Positions 54,081-64,000 of a stretch of DNA of 64,000 nucleotides are shown here, one piece after another. The DNA comes from Amanita rubescens (Eukaryota; Basidiomycota; Agaricomycetes; Agaricales; Amanitaceae). Where the stretch lies: the NCBI GenBank assembly GCA_015039365.1, contig WION01000295.1:1-64000 (forward strand). The letters are read 5' to 3'. The notes beneath the pieces were generated by a model, which had not been told where the DNA came from, ran no database searches, and saw only the letters and a list, made by a program, of their open reading frames with translations. Numbering within the stretch: position 1 is the first letter of the stretch; every line of letters starts with the position of its first letter. A program made the position numbers and the translations under genes.

Positions 54081-55742
54081 TCATGCATAGTCGTTGATAA
54101 GAACACGCCCATCAGAGCATCCAACCGCTATCCTCCCCTCCTCTTCATCCATAGCCAACCTTGACCATACTTCCCCTTTCTGAACAGCATACACAGTAGC
54201 TGCCATAGTCGATGTCTTCCACTCATCTAGCTCATCGGTACCGTCAGCTTCTTCCAATAACTTGGGACAAAACAATCCTGCAACCCGTTGCCCCCTGGTT
54301 TCTGCTGAATAATGCTCTTCTACGTGATCATCTATCCACAAGGCAGTTCCGTACAAGCCCAGCGTCATATAACTCGAAGAAAACAAGAGCAGAGGCGCTG
54401 CAATAGTCCGCTTCAAATGGGGAGGGAACAGATAAGGTCGGTTGGCGTTTGAAATCGTTGCATCTTCGGCTCCGTTGTAGCATGGGTTTGGCTCCAGAAC
54501 AACGTAGTGCAGAAGATTGATAGGCTGTGATGTAATCAATAAGTGTTCCGTGCACAGATGATTGTAGTACGTACCCATGGAAGAAAGCTACCAAAACGCA
54601 AAAGAATATTAATGAGGGGCAGCCTTCCCGCTCTTTCTGATTTCTTAGGTATCTGAGGCGTTAGGCATATGGAATCTATCGCCCATTGCCATTTATGGAG
54701 GGCGACCGGGTATATGGAATGTTGACCTTTCCGAAGATGTTCCAGGGGTAAAACGTACAGAAGGAGCTCTCTGACTCGACAGATGAGTAGGTATCGGTCC
54801 TGCACCACAAGATATCCTCGAACATCGTGTCCCTTGAAGAAGAAGAAAGAATTAAACGGGGAAATTGCATCGGTTAGAAGAGACATACCCGAACGTTTTC
54901 ATTGCAACTATCACGCAACTCTATGTCACAGTCCTCATTCCAGAAGAACGCTCTCTCATATTCATCTACACTGATCAAGTTTGTCCCGCATAGATGGCGA
55001 ACTTTACGGTTCTTGGATGGGTGTGTGGCTAATGTCACGAAAGCCTTGGATGTATCTCCGGAAGTGAGACCAACGAGCTCGACTTTGTCGCTTCAGTCAT
55101 GCAATAAGGCACGGCCTGGCAAACTAAAATAGATCACTTACCCATCCTGTACAGCCAAGACGATCGGACTAGTAGAATCTGCATTAAACTGAAAAGCAAA
55201 GGTAGCCGAGACGCGGAAAGATCGTCGAGCAACGCATGTAGGCGTGTCCGTCTGAACGTCCCAGCAACTAGCTTCCCATAAGCGTTGGCGGGGATTCTCC
55301 TTCCTGAGTGCCACGAGGTAACTATAGCCATGGCTTTGTAAGAACCTCAGCTGAGTGATTTGTCCATCGCCGAAATCGATGCGACGGCAACGTGCCTTTT
55401 CCGGCGGGGAGGACCACCGGCGACGCAGCCGCACCGCGCGGTAAACGAATTGCTCTAGCTCCTGCGCGTCCAGCGACTCTAATGTAGTCTGAGATAGACC
55501 AGGAACTGGTATGCCATTGTCGATGACTTTCTGTGTTAATTGTAGGTGCCAGACGCTGCGGAAACGCGTGATTTGTGCGACTGCTTTACACGTCTAGTAT
55601 AGTGGAATAAGCTGAGAATCACAACTTGTGTTGAAGAGGTTATTTTTTTTGGGCCACTGACTTGTCTGATGTTCAGGATGTCTGCCAAGTCGAGATGGCT
55701 GAAGATTGCAAGAAAAATGTCGATGGGCAGGGTTACGATCAT
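54081..55742 (-). CDS. F-box protein
   Basis: Minus-strand gene with start at 55742: MIVTLPIDIFLAIFSHLDLA then DILNIRQ, intron, TCKAVAQITRFRSVWHLQL, a typical N-terminal F-box that would bind Skp1 in an SCF ubiquitin ligase. The remainder (SHGYSYLVALRKENPRQRLW, RGYLVVQDRYLLICRVRELL, RLAMDEEEGRIAVGCSDGRV) reads like the beta-propeller-like C-terminal part seen in many Agaricomycete F-box proteins. Stop at 54081 after LINDYA. About five introns, not all placed. Divergent from the NACHT-WD40 gene with about 320 bp between starts. Confidence 0.78.
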
Positions 55743-56060
55743 TTGGAGGAATGAGTTGGGGATGCATCGGATCCTCTTTTATGCGAGGGACTGTCACGGA
55801 GGATCGTTCTCAGCGCCGTGCGGCAGCGTACGGCTTACTAGTTAGATGATGTGGTATAAATAGCTTTAAGCTATAGATATCCTCTACCGACACTTTTCAC
55901 CACCTAGTACGAGTACGACAGAGCCTTTCTTGCCGACCTTCTGCGTCCTGATTTCGAATCCACACTGGTCCGCAACACAAGCGTCCAATCAAGCGAGGCC
56001 AGACTGATTCAGACAAAAGTCAAACCAGGTTATAGTACCCTCTGATTTCCGACTCTAAGA
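55743..56060. promoter_or_regulatory. Shared 5' region of F-box and NACHT-WD40 genes
   Basis: 318 bp between two divergent starts. The sequence ggtataaatagc at about 55852-55863 is a good TATA-like element on the plus strand, 200 bp upstream of the proposed NACHT-gene ATG. Confidence 0.5.
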
Positions 56061-59000
56061 ATGGTCCCAGCCATCCAACCTGATCTTCAAGGTAGGCATT
56101 GCCGGTTGCTCTCGGAAACAAACAGGAACAAACATCGCGTCTGCGCGGAACTACTCCGGAAGGGAAATCCGAGCCCGGCCAAGCTATCTGTCCGAATAAC
56201 ACAAGATTCAATGCCCGCAGTTGCAGGCGATGCGCTGGAGCAAACCAAAACGCAAAAGCTCTCGCAGCCCATCGTCTCCAATGTGTCTGGCGCTTTTACT
56301 GATATTTCCGACACCCTGTCGAATCAACAGAACCTAGCAACATCGTTCAATGCTCTTATGAAGAAGTTCGAACCATTGGTTAAGATCGCAGATGAAGTTG
56401 CAAAGGTTCGTTCTTCTGTATCTTTTCCTTCATTGGACGATCTGAATCGAACATTTTTTCAAAAGATCCATCCTTATGTCAATTTCGCGTGGCAGGTGCT
56501 TTCTGTCGGAATGAAGGTGAGTTAACTCGATTATTCTGGTCCTTTTCTTCATACGCATCTATTCGATCAGATGGTGCAAGCACAACAAGCTCGGGATGTG
56601 AAGATTCTAGATCTCGTCAGAGCGATGGAGAATACCTACTCGTTCGTGGTTTCCGCCGACGAACTGAAGAGCCACCCTGTTCTTCAAGACATCATGGAAG
56701 AAATATTGAAGCAAACGATTGAATGCGGGTATTTCATTCAAGATTATACACGACGCAACTTTGGAAGTACGTGGTATGCTCTTTGAAGCATGGTAACAGT
56801 TTGATTGAAGGTTGACCAGACACTGTTATTGTTCATCCTTTCACCGACGTCGACGATCAGATAGCTAAATTCTGCACTGCGTTCGCAAATCTCAGGAAGA
56901 ATTTCGATTCAAGACTTTTGCTGACGACGGCCTTGTTCTTGTCATGAACGGCGTCTTCCGTCGATATGATAGGTGCGTGTCCATACACCTTCAGACATTT
57001 TACGTTGTCTCATGATTTACACCTAGCACGTCATCAAGTGTTGAAACCAGAGGATATGGACGAATACAATCGCACTCCCTGTCTTAAGAATACGAGGTGC
57101 AACGTCATTAACGACGTTATGGAGTGGATCGCAGATGACTCGAACGATGGAAAGAAGGTTTTGTGGGTATACGGCTTGGCCGGGACGGGGAAGAGTACTC
57201 TGTCGACGACAATCGCACAAATCATGCGTGGGCTCCACCGCTTGGGCGCTTTCTTTTTTTTCAACCGTGATATACCACAAAGGAACTTTGCAACATTGAT
57301 CAGAACGCTCGCGTTTCGACTTGCCATGTTCGATGCTCGCTTCGGTGCTACAATCTCGTGGGTGGTGACAAATAACGACAACATGGCTGGAATGCCTCTG
57401 CAGTTTCAATTCGAAAAATTGCTGTCAGCTAATGCCCTGAATTCTGTGGAATGGTCTAGTGGACCAATCGTTTTGATTATCGATGCTTTGGACGAGTGCG
57501 GAAGTGAAGCAGATCGCAAGATCTTAATGCAGGTTCTGTCAAAGGGCTTTTCTGATCTCCCTTCCTTCATTCAAATTATGGTTGTTAGCCGGCATGAACG
57601 AGACATCCAGCATGCACTAGGATCCCATTTGCATGTGCGCCCGTACCCTCTGGACATTGATTCTGTGGCAAACAAAGATGATGTTTCAAAATTTATTCGA
57701 CATCGTTTGGAGGAAATACGTATAATGGATGGATGCTTAGGCGATCATTGGCCCGGCGACGATAAAATCAGTTCTCTAGCCAACGGTGCAGGTGGCCTAT
57801 TTATATGGGCATCAACTGCATGTTTGTATATCGAAAGCTATGCTCCCAATCGACGGCTTTCCGAGCTCGTTAACAAGCAGCCAGAAGGGAGTTCTTCTGG
57901 ACCGTTTGCACAGCTGGACAGTTTGTATGAAACAGGTCTACAATCTGTCTGTTTGTGGGATGACCGATCATTCCGCTTGGACTGCTGCAACATACTAGGC
58001 GTGATCCTATATGCGCGAGTCCCCCTGTCGTGTTCTGTCATCGACGCTCTCCTCGCGCTACCTCAAGACACGCCGTCTTGCAAATCAGTCTCTCGCCTGA
58101 GATGTGTTCTTCACGTCAGCGAAACAGAGCAAATCCGTATCCTCCATCCTTCGTTCCACGACTATCTATCGGAACGGTGCAGAGACAAGCCTTGGTCCAT
58201 CAATCTCGAGCATAGTAACGAAGAACTCGCCCTTCGCTGCATCAAGCTTCTGGACAAAGAATTACGAGAAAATATCTGCGACATGACACTCCCATATCTG
58301 AGCCGGAAAAATACCCTACATGACGCTATATCTTATGCGTGTAAATTCTGGATAGAACATACCTGCCTTGTTTCAGATGCTACGGACGATATTTTAAATC
58401 AAACATATGGTTTCTTGGTCAAGCATCTGCTGCATTGGATGGAGGCAATGGCGATATTGAACTCCCATGACCAAACGATTCGATCGATTCACAATCTCAT
58501 GGAGTGGCTCTGGGTCTGTCCTCCAATATGCGTAATGGGAGCTTTCCACTAACGTTTTCATACAGAAATCATCGCGAAGTCATACGGACCTCCACCAGCT
58601 TCTTTATGACGGTCACCGCTTTGCACAGTACTTTGCAAACACCATCAAGGAGCACCCGCTGTTGCTTTACACAACGGCCTTACCATTCACTCCAACAAAT
58701 ACGAGCATCTTCAAGAAATTTTATCACAGCCGCCTGCCAAAAGTTGTTTGTGGTGTGAATAAGATGTGGTCTCCAGAGTTAATCCAGCTCCAAGGTCATG
58801 ATGGCTTGATTTCTTCCGTCGCGTTCTCGCCCGATGGATCCAAAATCATCTCGGGGTCAGATGACAAGACCATTCGAGTTTGGGATGCAAGCACTGGGGT
58901 TGAGATGCTCCCACCCCTTCGAGGGATTCATTCTGTCGCATTCTCACCTGATGGATCCAAAATCATCTCGGGGTCAGATGACAACACCATTCGAGTTTGG

Positions 59001-59879
59001 GATGCAAGCACTGGTATCGAGATGCTCCCACCTCTTCGAGGCCATGATGACTCGATTTATTCTGTCGCGTTCTCGCCTGATGGATCCAAAATCATCTCGG
59101 GGTCAGATGACAAGACCATTCGAGTTTGGGATGCAAGCACTGGTGTCGAGGTGCTCCCACCCCTTCGAGGCCATGATGGCTCGATTTATTCTGTTGCATT
59201 CTCGCCTGATGGATCCAAAATCATCTCGGGGTCAGATGACAAGACCATTCGAGTTTGGAATGCAAGCACTGGTGTCGAGATGCTCCCACCCCTTCGAGGC
59301 CATGATGACATGATTTCTTCTGTCGCGTTCTCACCCGATGGATCCAACATTATCTCGGGGTCAGATGACAAGACCATTCGAGTTTGGGATGCAAGCACTG
59401 GGGTTGAGATGCACCCACCTCTTCGAGGCCATGATGACTGGATTCATTCTGTCGCATTCTCGCCCGATGGATCCAATATCATCTCGGGGTCTTCTGACAA
59501 GACCATTCGAATTTGGGATGCAAGCACTGGCGTCGAGATGCTCCCACCCCTTCGAGGCCATGATGACTGGATTCGTTCTGTCGCATTCTCGCCTGATGGA
59601 TCCAAAATCATCTCGGGGTCCAAAGACAAGACCATTCGAGTTTGGGATGCAAGCACTGGCATTGTGTTGCCATGTCCACAAATAGCAGTTGATGATACCC
59701 CTAGGCCTGCAATGGACGGACAGATGATAGGGTGGTGGCTCACAAATATCGATACCGGCAGGTACATGGGGGCGCTTCCTGTCGGTGCATGCTTTTATTC
59801 TGGGCAAGTTCGCGGGTCTACATATGTCGGATGGACGGTGGAACATAAACTCGTGCTTGTTCATTTCCCTGAGCAGTAG
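56061..59879 (+). pseudogene. NACHT-WD40 STAND (NLR-like) protein gene with one in-frame TGA
   Basis: Six exons with consistent phases: 56061-56405, 56466-56516, 56571-56766, 56820-56972, 57027-58513, 58566-59879 (1,182 codons). The N-terminal helical part (SFNALMKKFEPLVKIADEVA, IHPYVNFAWQVLSVGMKMV, NTYSFVVSADELKSHPVLQD) is of the type common in Agaricomycete NACHT proteins. The NACHT NTPase has Walker A GLAGTGKST and Walker B IVLIIDALDECG. A spacer leads to seven WD40 repeats of 43 residues (HDDWIHSVAFSPDGSNIISG and so on) and a C-terminal cap. The single lesion is TGA at 56945-56947 before TASSVDMIARHQVLKPEDM; the expected codon may have been CGA. An ATG at 56966 could restart a protein lacking the N-terminal domain. 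Fungal STAND proteins of this build act in heterokaryon incompatibility and defence. Confidence 0.82.
58793..59680 (+). repeat. Seven near-identical 129-bp WD40-coding repeats
   Basis: Tandem units of 129 bp (43 codons), starting near 58793, 58922, 59039, 59168, 59297, 59426 and 59555. The second unit lacks 12 bp, removing four residues at the HDxx position. Differences concentrate in the codons just after HD and before S-V-A-F, and in the SGSxD position; the rest is nearly invariant in DNA. Confidence 0.9.
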
Positions 59880-60549
59880 GAATCACCTGTCGAAGTTGAT
59901 AGATTGGTGTTCGTGTATTAGGGCCACATCACGAGCTTATCAGTACATCCAGGCTAATTGCTACATGGTAATATTTATGTATATGCACACGCTAGGGTAT
60001 GAATTTGAATAGTAGATGGCAATATATGTGATTAGGGCCCATTAACAACCATAGATGAATGAAAGATGATGACAGCAAAAAACCCAGCCTAGAACAAAAA
60101 GAGACGTAATACTTCAAGACAAACCACGGCGATAATAGGCTTCCTCCTTAACCCGCTGCCACTCGCGGAACCCAGTGGTGGATGCGCTTGGGGGATATGT
60201 TGTACGATGGGACCGCACAGACCGTGTCGATTTTTGCTTAAGTATTTGCGGTTGCATTGACTTTTGGTTGAGGAGAGTAGTTTGAAAAGCGGGCGAAGGG
60301 TGGGATAAAGATGTGGACGAGGAAGAGAAAGGGAAGCTGGAGACGAGAATAGAGCCAGCTGTAAATGTTCTTGGTCATTTCTGTTGCTGGACGAGATGGG
60401 AGAGGGTACTACATAGCCTGAGATACGGATTCGAACCTAAACTTCCACCGATGTTTCTTCAAACCAAGGCTGAAAACACTGACGATCATCACCCCTGAAA
60501 TCTAATCGATTCTATGTCACTCATGACATTGAACGATAAACAACACTCC
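59880..60549. other. Intergenic stretch, no gene supported
   Basis: About 670 bp between convergent 3' ends. The frame at 60313-60498 has no recognisable domain. Confidence 0.45.
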
Positions 60550-62240
60550 TCACCGCCCATTGATCGTCGCCGTCGAATCCCTCCTCACAGTCTGCCCTTC
60601 GCCACCCCCACTTTCTCCATCCCCCAAAGGCGGAGGCGGCCGATTAGGATGATTGGGAATCTCCTCAAACTCCTTCGCGCCCTCCCACGCCTCCAAATTC
60701 TTCCATCGCACCCACCAGCAAACAAAGAGGAATGCCGTCGCCACCTTTTTCGCCCAATTCCGATGGTCCTTTGCCACAGCGATACACATCTCTCTCAAAC
60801 CCGCGACTTTTATCTCTGGAACCGGTCCAGATCAGCTCGTATGGAGTACTTGAGATCTGCAGCTGACAAAAGGAGCGCTTCTTCCAGCTGCGGACGCGAT
60901 ACGGCAGCGATGACAACACGTGTAAGAAGAACGTTGAGGAATCCCATCCCCGGCGCTCTCGTTCGGCGTCTGACGGGGTTAGGACCTGGATGGGGAGGTA
61001 AATAAGACGGAGCAGTGGCGTGCTGCGACTCTGCAGTTTCCGTTGTGGTGTCTTCCGCCGCAATCGCAGACATGATCGGTTCAGATGGCTCAGCTTGCTC
61101 CCCACGTTGTTCATCTTTGGCCCCGCAACGCTCGAAGGAGGACTAGGGAATAGACTCGTCCCTCCCCAACGCCTCTTCCAATCTCTGCACCTCCTTTTCG
61201 CTCCCCCCCAGTCCTCCAGCTGTTCACGTTTACTCTCCAGCCCATCCTGCGTCATCTCGAACTGAACATGCTTCTGGTGGCGGTACGCAAGGAGCTTCTT
61301 GATGATGGAAGTGAATTGAAAGCATTCGTGTAGGGGCTCTGCCCAGTTTTGCCCGAGTTCCTGGAGCTGCAGTCGCGTAGGTTAATAGCAGCTGAAGTAC
61401 GTAAAATAGGGAGTTCTTACCAGTTTGGTGGTGGAGATGTAGGTAGCGTCTACAGCTTGCCTGGTCTTTTCGATGGCAAAGGCCATTTCGTCCGAATCGT
61501 TCAACAAGCTTAATCCGTTGAGCGCCGCACCCAAGTCGGAATGGTCCCGAGCATAACCTTTGTTCGTCTAGTGAACACAGGTATACTGTCCGAACTGAGA
61601 ACATACCAGACCAGCGTTTATGTAGCTTTCGGGTGAATTTCTCCATTGGGCCACTGATGTGACTGGTAAACTTGAGCGTGAAAGCCTCCGAGCGAGGAAA
61701 CGTTGATCAGGGTTGCGAAGAGGGCGTGCAGTAGAGGGATTGGGTAAGGCGGCGTAGGCTGGTGAGGCATTAGGATCGACAGGGTTGTGAGAGGGAGCTT
61801 TGAGGGTTCTTGAGCAGAACGGACCAAGGGGGTGAGTTGAGTACTTCGTGCTAAGGTCTAATCATCAGCGAATTTACTTAATGCAATGGGAGAGGATCGT
61901 ACCCAGGAGAGTTCTCCGTCCAGGAAGCGATGAAAGACATGTTCGTTGGTGCCCTGCGAGACGGTCTGGAACATGCGGGCAATCATAGCAGCGTCCTCCT
62001 TTGCCTTTGCCTGTTTGACGGCATAGTCGCTGACGGACTGCTTTGAGGGGGTGGGAGGGGTCGGGTAGAGCTTGACGAGTGAATCGCGCGGTGGCCAGCG
62101 TGAGCGTCGCCTGCGGTAGCCGAGTGTAGTTTGTGATGAGGATTTCTGGGTGGTCGTCAGATTGGAGGAATCTATCGCGGTGGGACCTGGATCGATCAAC
62201 AGCGAACTATTGCCCTCGGAGACAAACAGGGATAATAGTA
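60550..62240 (-). pseudogene. Decayed Snx41/Atg20-type sorting nexin gene
   Basis: On the minus strand, pieces of a PX-BAR sorting nexin follow in the right order but in changing frames. PX end: RDSLVKLYPT...SKQSVSDYAVKQAKAKEDAA then NEHVFHRFLDGELSW. Then EVLNSPPWSVLLKNP; after a frame break KAPSHNPVDPNASPAYAALP and STARPLRNPDQRFL; after another break SEAFTLKFTSHISGPMEKFT. BAR part: DLGAALNGLSLLNDSDEMAF, AVDATYISTTKLLQELGQNW, SIIKKLLAYRHQKHVQFEMT; another break, then VQRLEEALGRDESIP. The C-terminal part has SADLKYSIRADLDRFQR, a stop, then KVAGLREMCIAVAKDHRNWA and KNLEAWEGAKEFEEIPNHPN to the stop at 60550. The PX core is also shortened. Several small indels without plausible introns make this a likely pseudogene; the intact family functions in endosomal sorting and autophagy. 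Confidence 0.72.
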
Positions 62241-62276
62241 CTACTACTATGGAATACTTCTAGTCGACTTCTCCCT

Positions 62277-63563
62277 TCATAATAGCGAAATAATATCTGT
62301 CCAACTATCCAAATCAACATTAATTCGAACAGAGTTGAATTGAACGATAACCCCATCTCGAGCCAAGTCCCTAATTCGCCGCTCGTATTTTCCACCATCG
62401 CGAACCACAAAGGAAAAAATCATCCGTCTGGACGTAGACCTTCCTCCCCAAGAGTCGTTTCCCATTCCAAAATCAAGTCTCCGTCTGGCTTCCATCATGG
62501 TCAAAATTCGCTCGGGATCGTGAGGTATGCACTCGTCTTGGAGATACATTATCCGTAAATGAAGTCCCAGCTTTCCACTTTCTAAACCTTGCATAGTATT
62601 CTCGTCGATTATCGTCTTCGATTCAATGATCAAGATGCGCAAGGACGGGATAGAGCGCAGTAGCATGCCGATGTCGACGGGGCATATGGTCTTAGCGATG
62701 GATAGGTTCTCCAGCTTTGGCATCCTGGATTGCCCTGCTTTCGGAAGAAATGAAGAGGCATCGCATGTTAATCTTTTATTAGGCATCATCATAGGAATTT
62801 GAAGATTTTTCAGGTTAGGAGCTGTCAATGCACGAAAAAATGGCCCAGCACCACTGCACCCGTATTCGAAATGCAGTCTGACATCTGTCAAGTTGGGTGC
62901 AACCACGTCTTGAATTGATGCAACTGTTTTGGCATCATCGACCATTAGATACAAAATTTCTAAACAGAGTGATATCGGTATAGGCTCATCTATCCATAAT
63001 TTTTCAATCGTCTTGGATGTCACTAATGTGCTGAGAGAATCAAAGTACCAGCACATATATAGTTCAGAGAGGTTGGGAAAGCTATGGTGGCCAAGCGATA
63101 GCTGTGATGAGTCACTGTTCTCATTTGATAACTCCAGAACTTTAAGAGGCAAAAATGATTCGATGGGGATTTCTGAGAATTCTAGCTTTTCAGCGCCATT
63201 GCGAATGTCCAGTTTGAGACCCGAGAAGGGAAACCGAGCTATGAGGGATTGAATTGGAGCGGCCGGTGAAGGTTCGTAATGCATGATGTCCAAAGTACGA
63301 GGACGCAACCCTGCACGAGAGAGCCATAGGGAAGCTAGAGAAAGCTGGGATGGATCGCTGGATGTCTTCACAAAGTCCCAAAACATAGGGGCATGCAAGA
63401 GGAGCTGTCTCCATCGTGAACAAACTTGTAACAGAAGCAAAACGGGATTGTTGTCGAGTTGTTTTCTTCGAGGATTTGTATTAAGATACCTGAGATAGCA
63501 TAATAAGTGAAATATGTGCTGCAAAATCTCTGCAGGTAGCTTGTGGATGTGAGGAAAAGTCAT
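62277..63563 (-). CDS. F-box protein with LRR-like C-terminal part
   Basis: Single frame; start placed at 63563 (MTFPHIHKLPAEILQHIFHL), the Met next to the F-box, although the frame extends upstream to 63596. F-box: LPAEILQHIFHLLCYL, then VLLLLQVCSRWRQLLLHAPM and FWDFVKTS. The rest has leucine-rich, irregular repeats (FPFSGLKLDIRN, FLPLKVLELSNEN, FPNLSELYMCW, APNLTDVRLHFEY, APNLKNLQIPMMM, MPKLENLSIAKTI, IPSLRILIIESK), the usual substrate-binding part of Agaricomycete F-box proteins. It would act as an SCF substrate receptor; substrate unknown. About 428 residues, no introns and no lesion. Confidence 0.85.
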   Translation of the reverse strand: MTFPHIHKLPAEILQHIFHLLCYLRYLNTNPRRKQLDNNPVLLLLQVCSRWRQLLLHAPMFWDFVKTSSDPSQLSLASLWLSRAGLRPRTLDIMHYEPSPAAPIQSLIARFPFSGLKLDIRNGAEKLEFSEIPIESFLPLKVLELSNENSDSSQLSLGHHSFPNLSELYMCWYFDSLSTLVTSKTIEKLWIDEPIPISLCLEILYLMVDDAKTVASIQDVVAPNLTDVRLHFEYGCSGAGPFFRALTAPNLKNLQIPMMMPNKRLTCDASSFLPKAGQSRMPKLENLSIAKTICPVDIGMLLRSIPSLRILIIESKTIIDENTMQGLESGKLGLHLRIMYLQDECIPHDPERILTMMEARRRLDFGMGNDSWGGRSTSRRMIFSFVVRDGGKYERRIRDLARDGVIVQFNSVRINVDLDSWTDIISLL

Positions 63564-64000
63564 TTTAACGTGCGTCAGGCGGCAATACAAAAACAAATAC
63601 TAATTTTGAAAGTGCGAGAGGCACCGCGACGAAGTGCGTTCCCAAATTTACTTTCCCCTTTATTGACTATGTACCTAGCTCGTGTGCAATAATAACAAGA
63701 GGAATAAGCTACAGGTCGACGTCCAGATTAGGACAATGCTTTCATCTAGTGCCAATTCCAACTTCAATTTCAATGCGGTCTGTTCTCGCCGCTTGGTTCC
63801 AATTTCGCCTCATGCCAATTCTTGCAATGGAACCGCATCCCAAACCATCTGTTACTCCGTCCCCGACGGGGTCTGGCTTCGCCCGAGAACAAGCTGGCTG
63901 AATGTGTATTATGGATGGTGAATTAACATCACTGGAAGAAGAATTGTAACTGCAAAGTGACCCTTTGAATGCCGATGCAGTAAAACGGTGGGTACTTGAA
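63564..64000. other. Right end of window, no gene supported
   Basis: The open frame 63682-63921 (plus) is rich in Asn/Ser and matches nothing recognised; the sequence near 63750-63850 could be the edge of a gene continuing outside the window. Confidence 0.35.

Noticed and set aside
58834..59864. Long repetitive frames on both strands over the WD40 repeats
   Set aside because: They follow from the 129-bp coding repeat, whose length is a multiple of three, and encode no plausible fold.
60514..61005. 163-codon plus-strand frame
   Set aside because: Antisense to the sorting-nexin remnant; no domain.
1..64000. Transposons or retroelements behind the duplications
   Set aside because: No reverse transcriptase, integrase, transposase, terminal repeats or target-site duplications were recognised; short non-autonomous elements cannot be excluded.

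Overview
The window looks like a chromosome segment of a mushroom-forming basidiomycete (Agaricomycetes). The genes carry many 45-60 nt GT-AG introns, and the families are typical of that group: dual-DH RhoGEF with CNH, NACHT-WD40 STAND protein, seven-helix membrane proteins, the secreted 'macrofage activating glycoprotein' family, F-box and BTB expansions. No reverse transcriptase, transposase or virus-like gene was seen. All calls come from reading the sequence; no database search or alignment was run.

Layout. 1-6.4 kb: four BTB/POZ genes on the minus strand, one cut by the window edge, one frameshifted. 6.7-13.5 kb: conserved minus-strand genes: RNase P/MRP subunit Rpp40 (seven exons), HMG-CoA synthase, and an anion:cation symporter-type MFS permease. 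15.0-18.1 kb: a plus-strand Reg1/AreA-GATA-like regulatory protein. 18.8-38.6 kb: a second and larger BTB block with nine genes and three relics, interrupted at 30.1-32.3 kb by a small HMG-box-like gene and a secreted glycoprotein gene. 38.8-40.9 kb: a ZNF511-type zinc-finger gene and an unrecognised gene. 41.4-46 kb: a duplicated seven-helix membrane-protein gene. 46.5 kb: an intron-containing tRNA-Asn. 46.9-53.9 kb: a DEP-DH-DH-PH-CNH RhoGEF divergent from a UBA-C2H2-UBX protein. 54.1-59.9 kb: an F-box gene divergent from a NACHT-WD40 gene that carries one in-frame stop. 60.5-62.2 kb: a decayed Snx41/Atg20-type sorting nexin. 62.3-63.6 kb: an F-box gene.

The most distinctive content is the BTB cluster: 13 genes plus three relics. 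Most encode two consecutive BTB + BACK-like modules followed by a tail with a conserved CPRGST-like motif and a tiny last exon beginning V-P. Type A (minus) and type B (plus) genes sit head to head, and this pair occurs three times. Paralogues show a patch of near-identity suggesting gene conversion, an intron turned into coding sequence or the reverse, a frameshift and relics, so the array is turning over. BTB proteins often act as substrate adaptors of Cul3 ubiquitin ligases and F-box proteins as adaptors of SCF ligases. The NACHT-WD40 gene, with seven almost identical WD repeats, resembles the architecture of fungal allorecognition/immune STAND proteins. A link between these sets is inference only.
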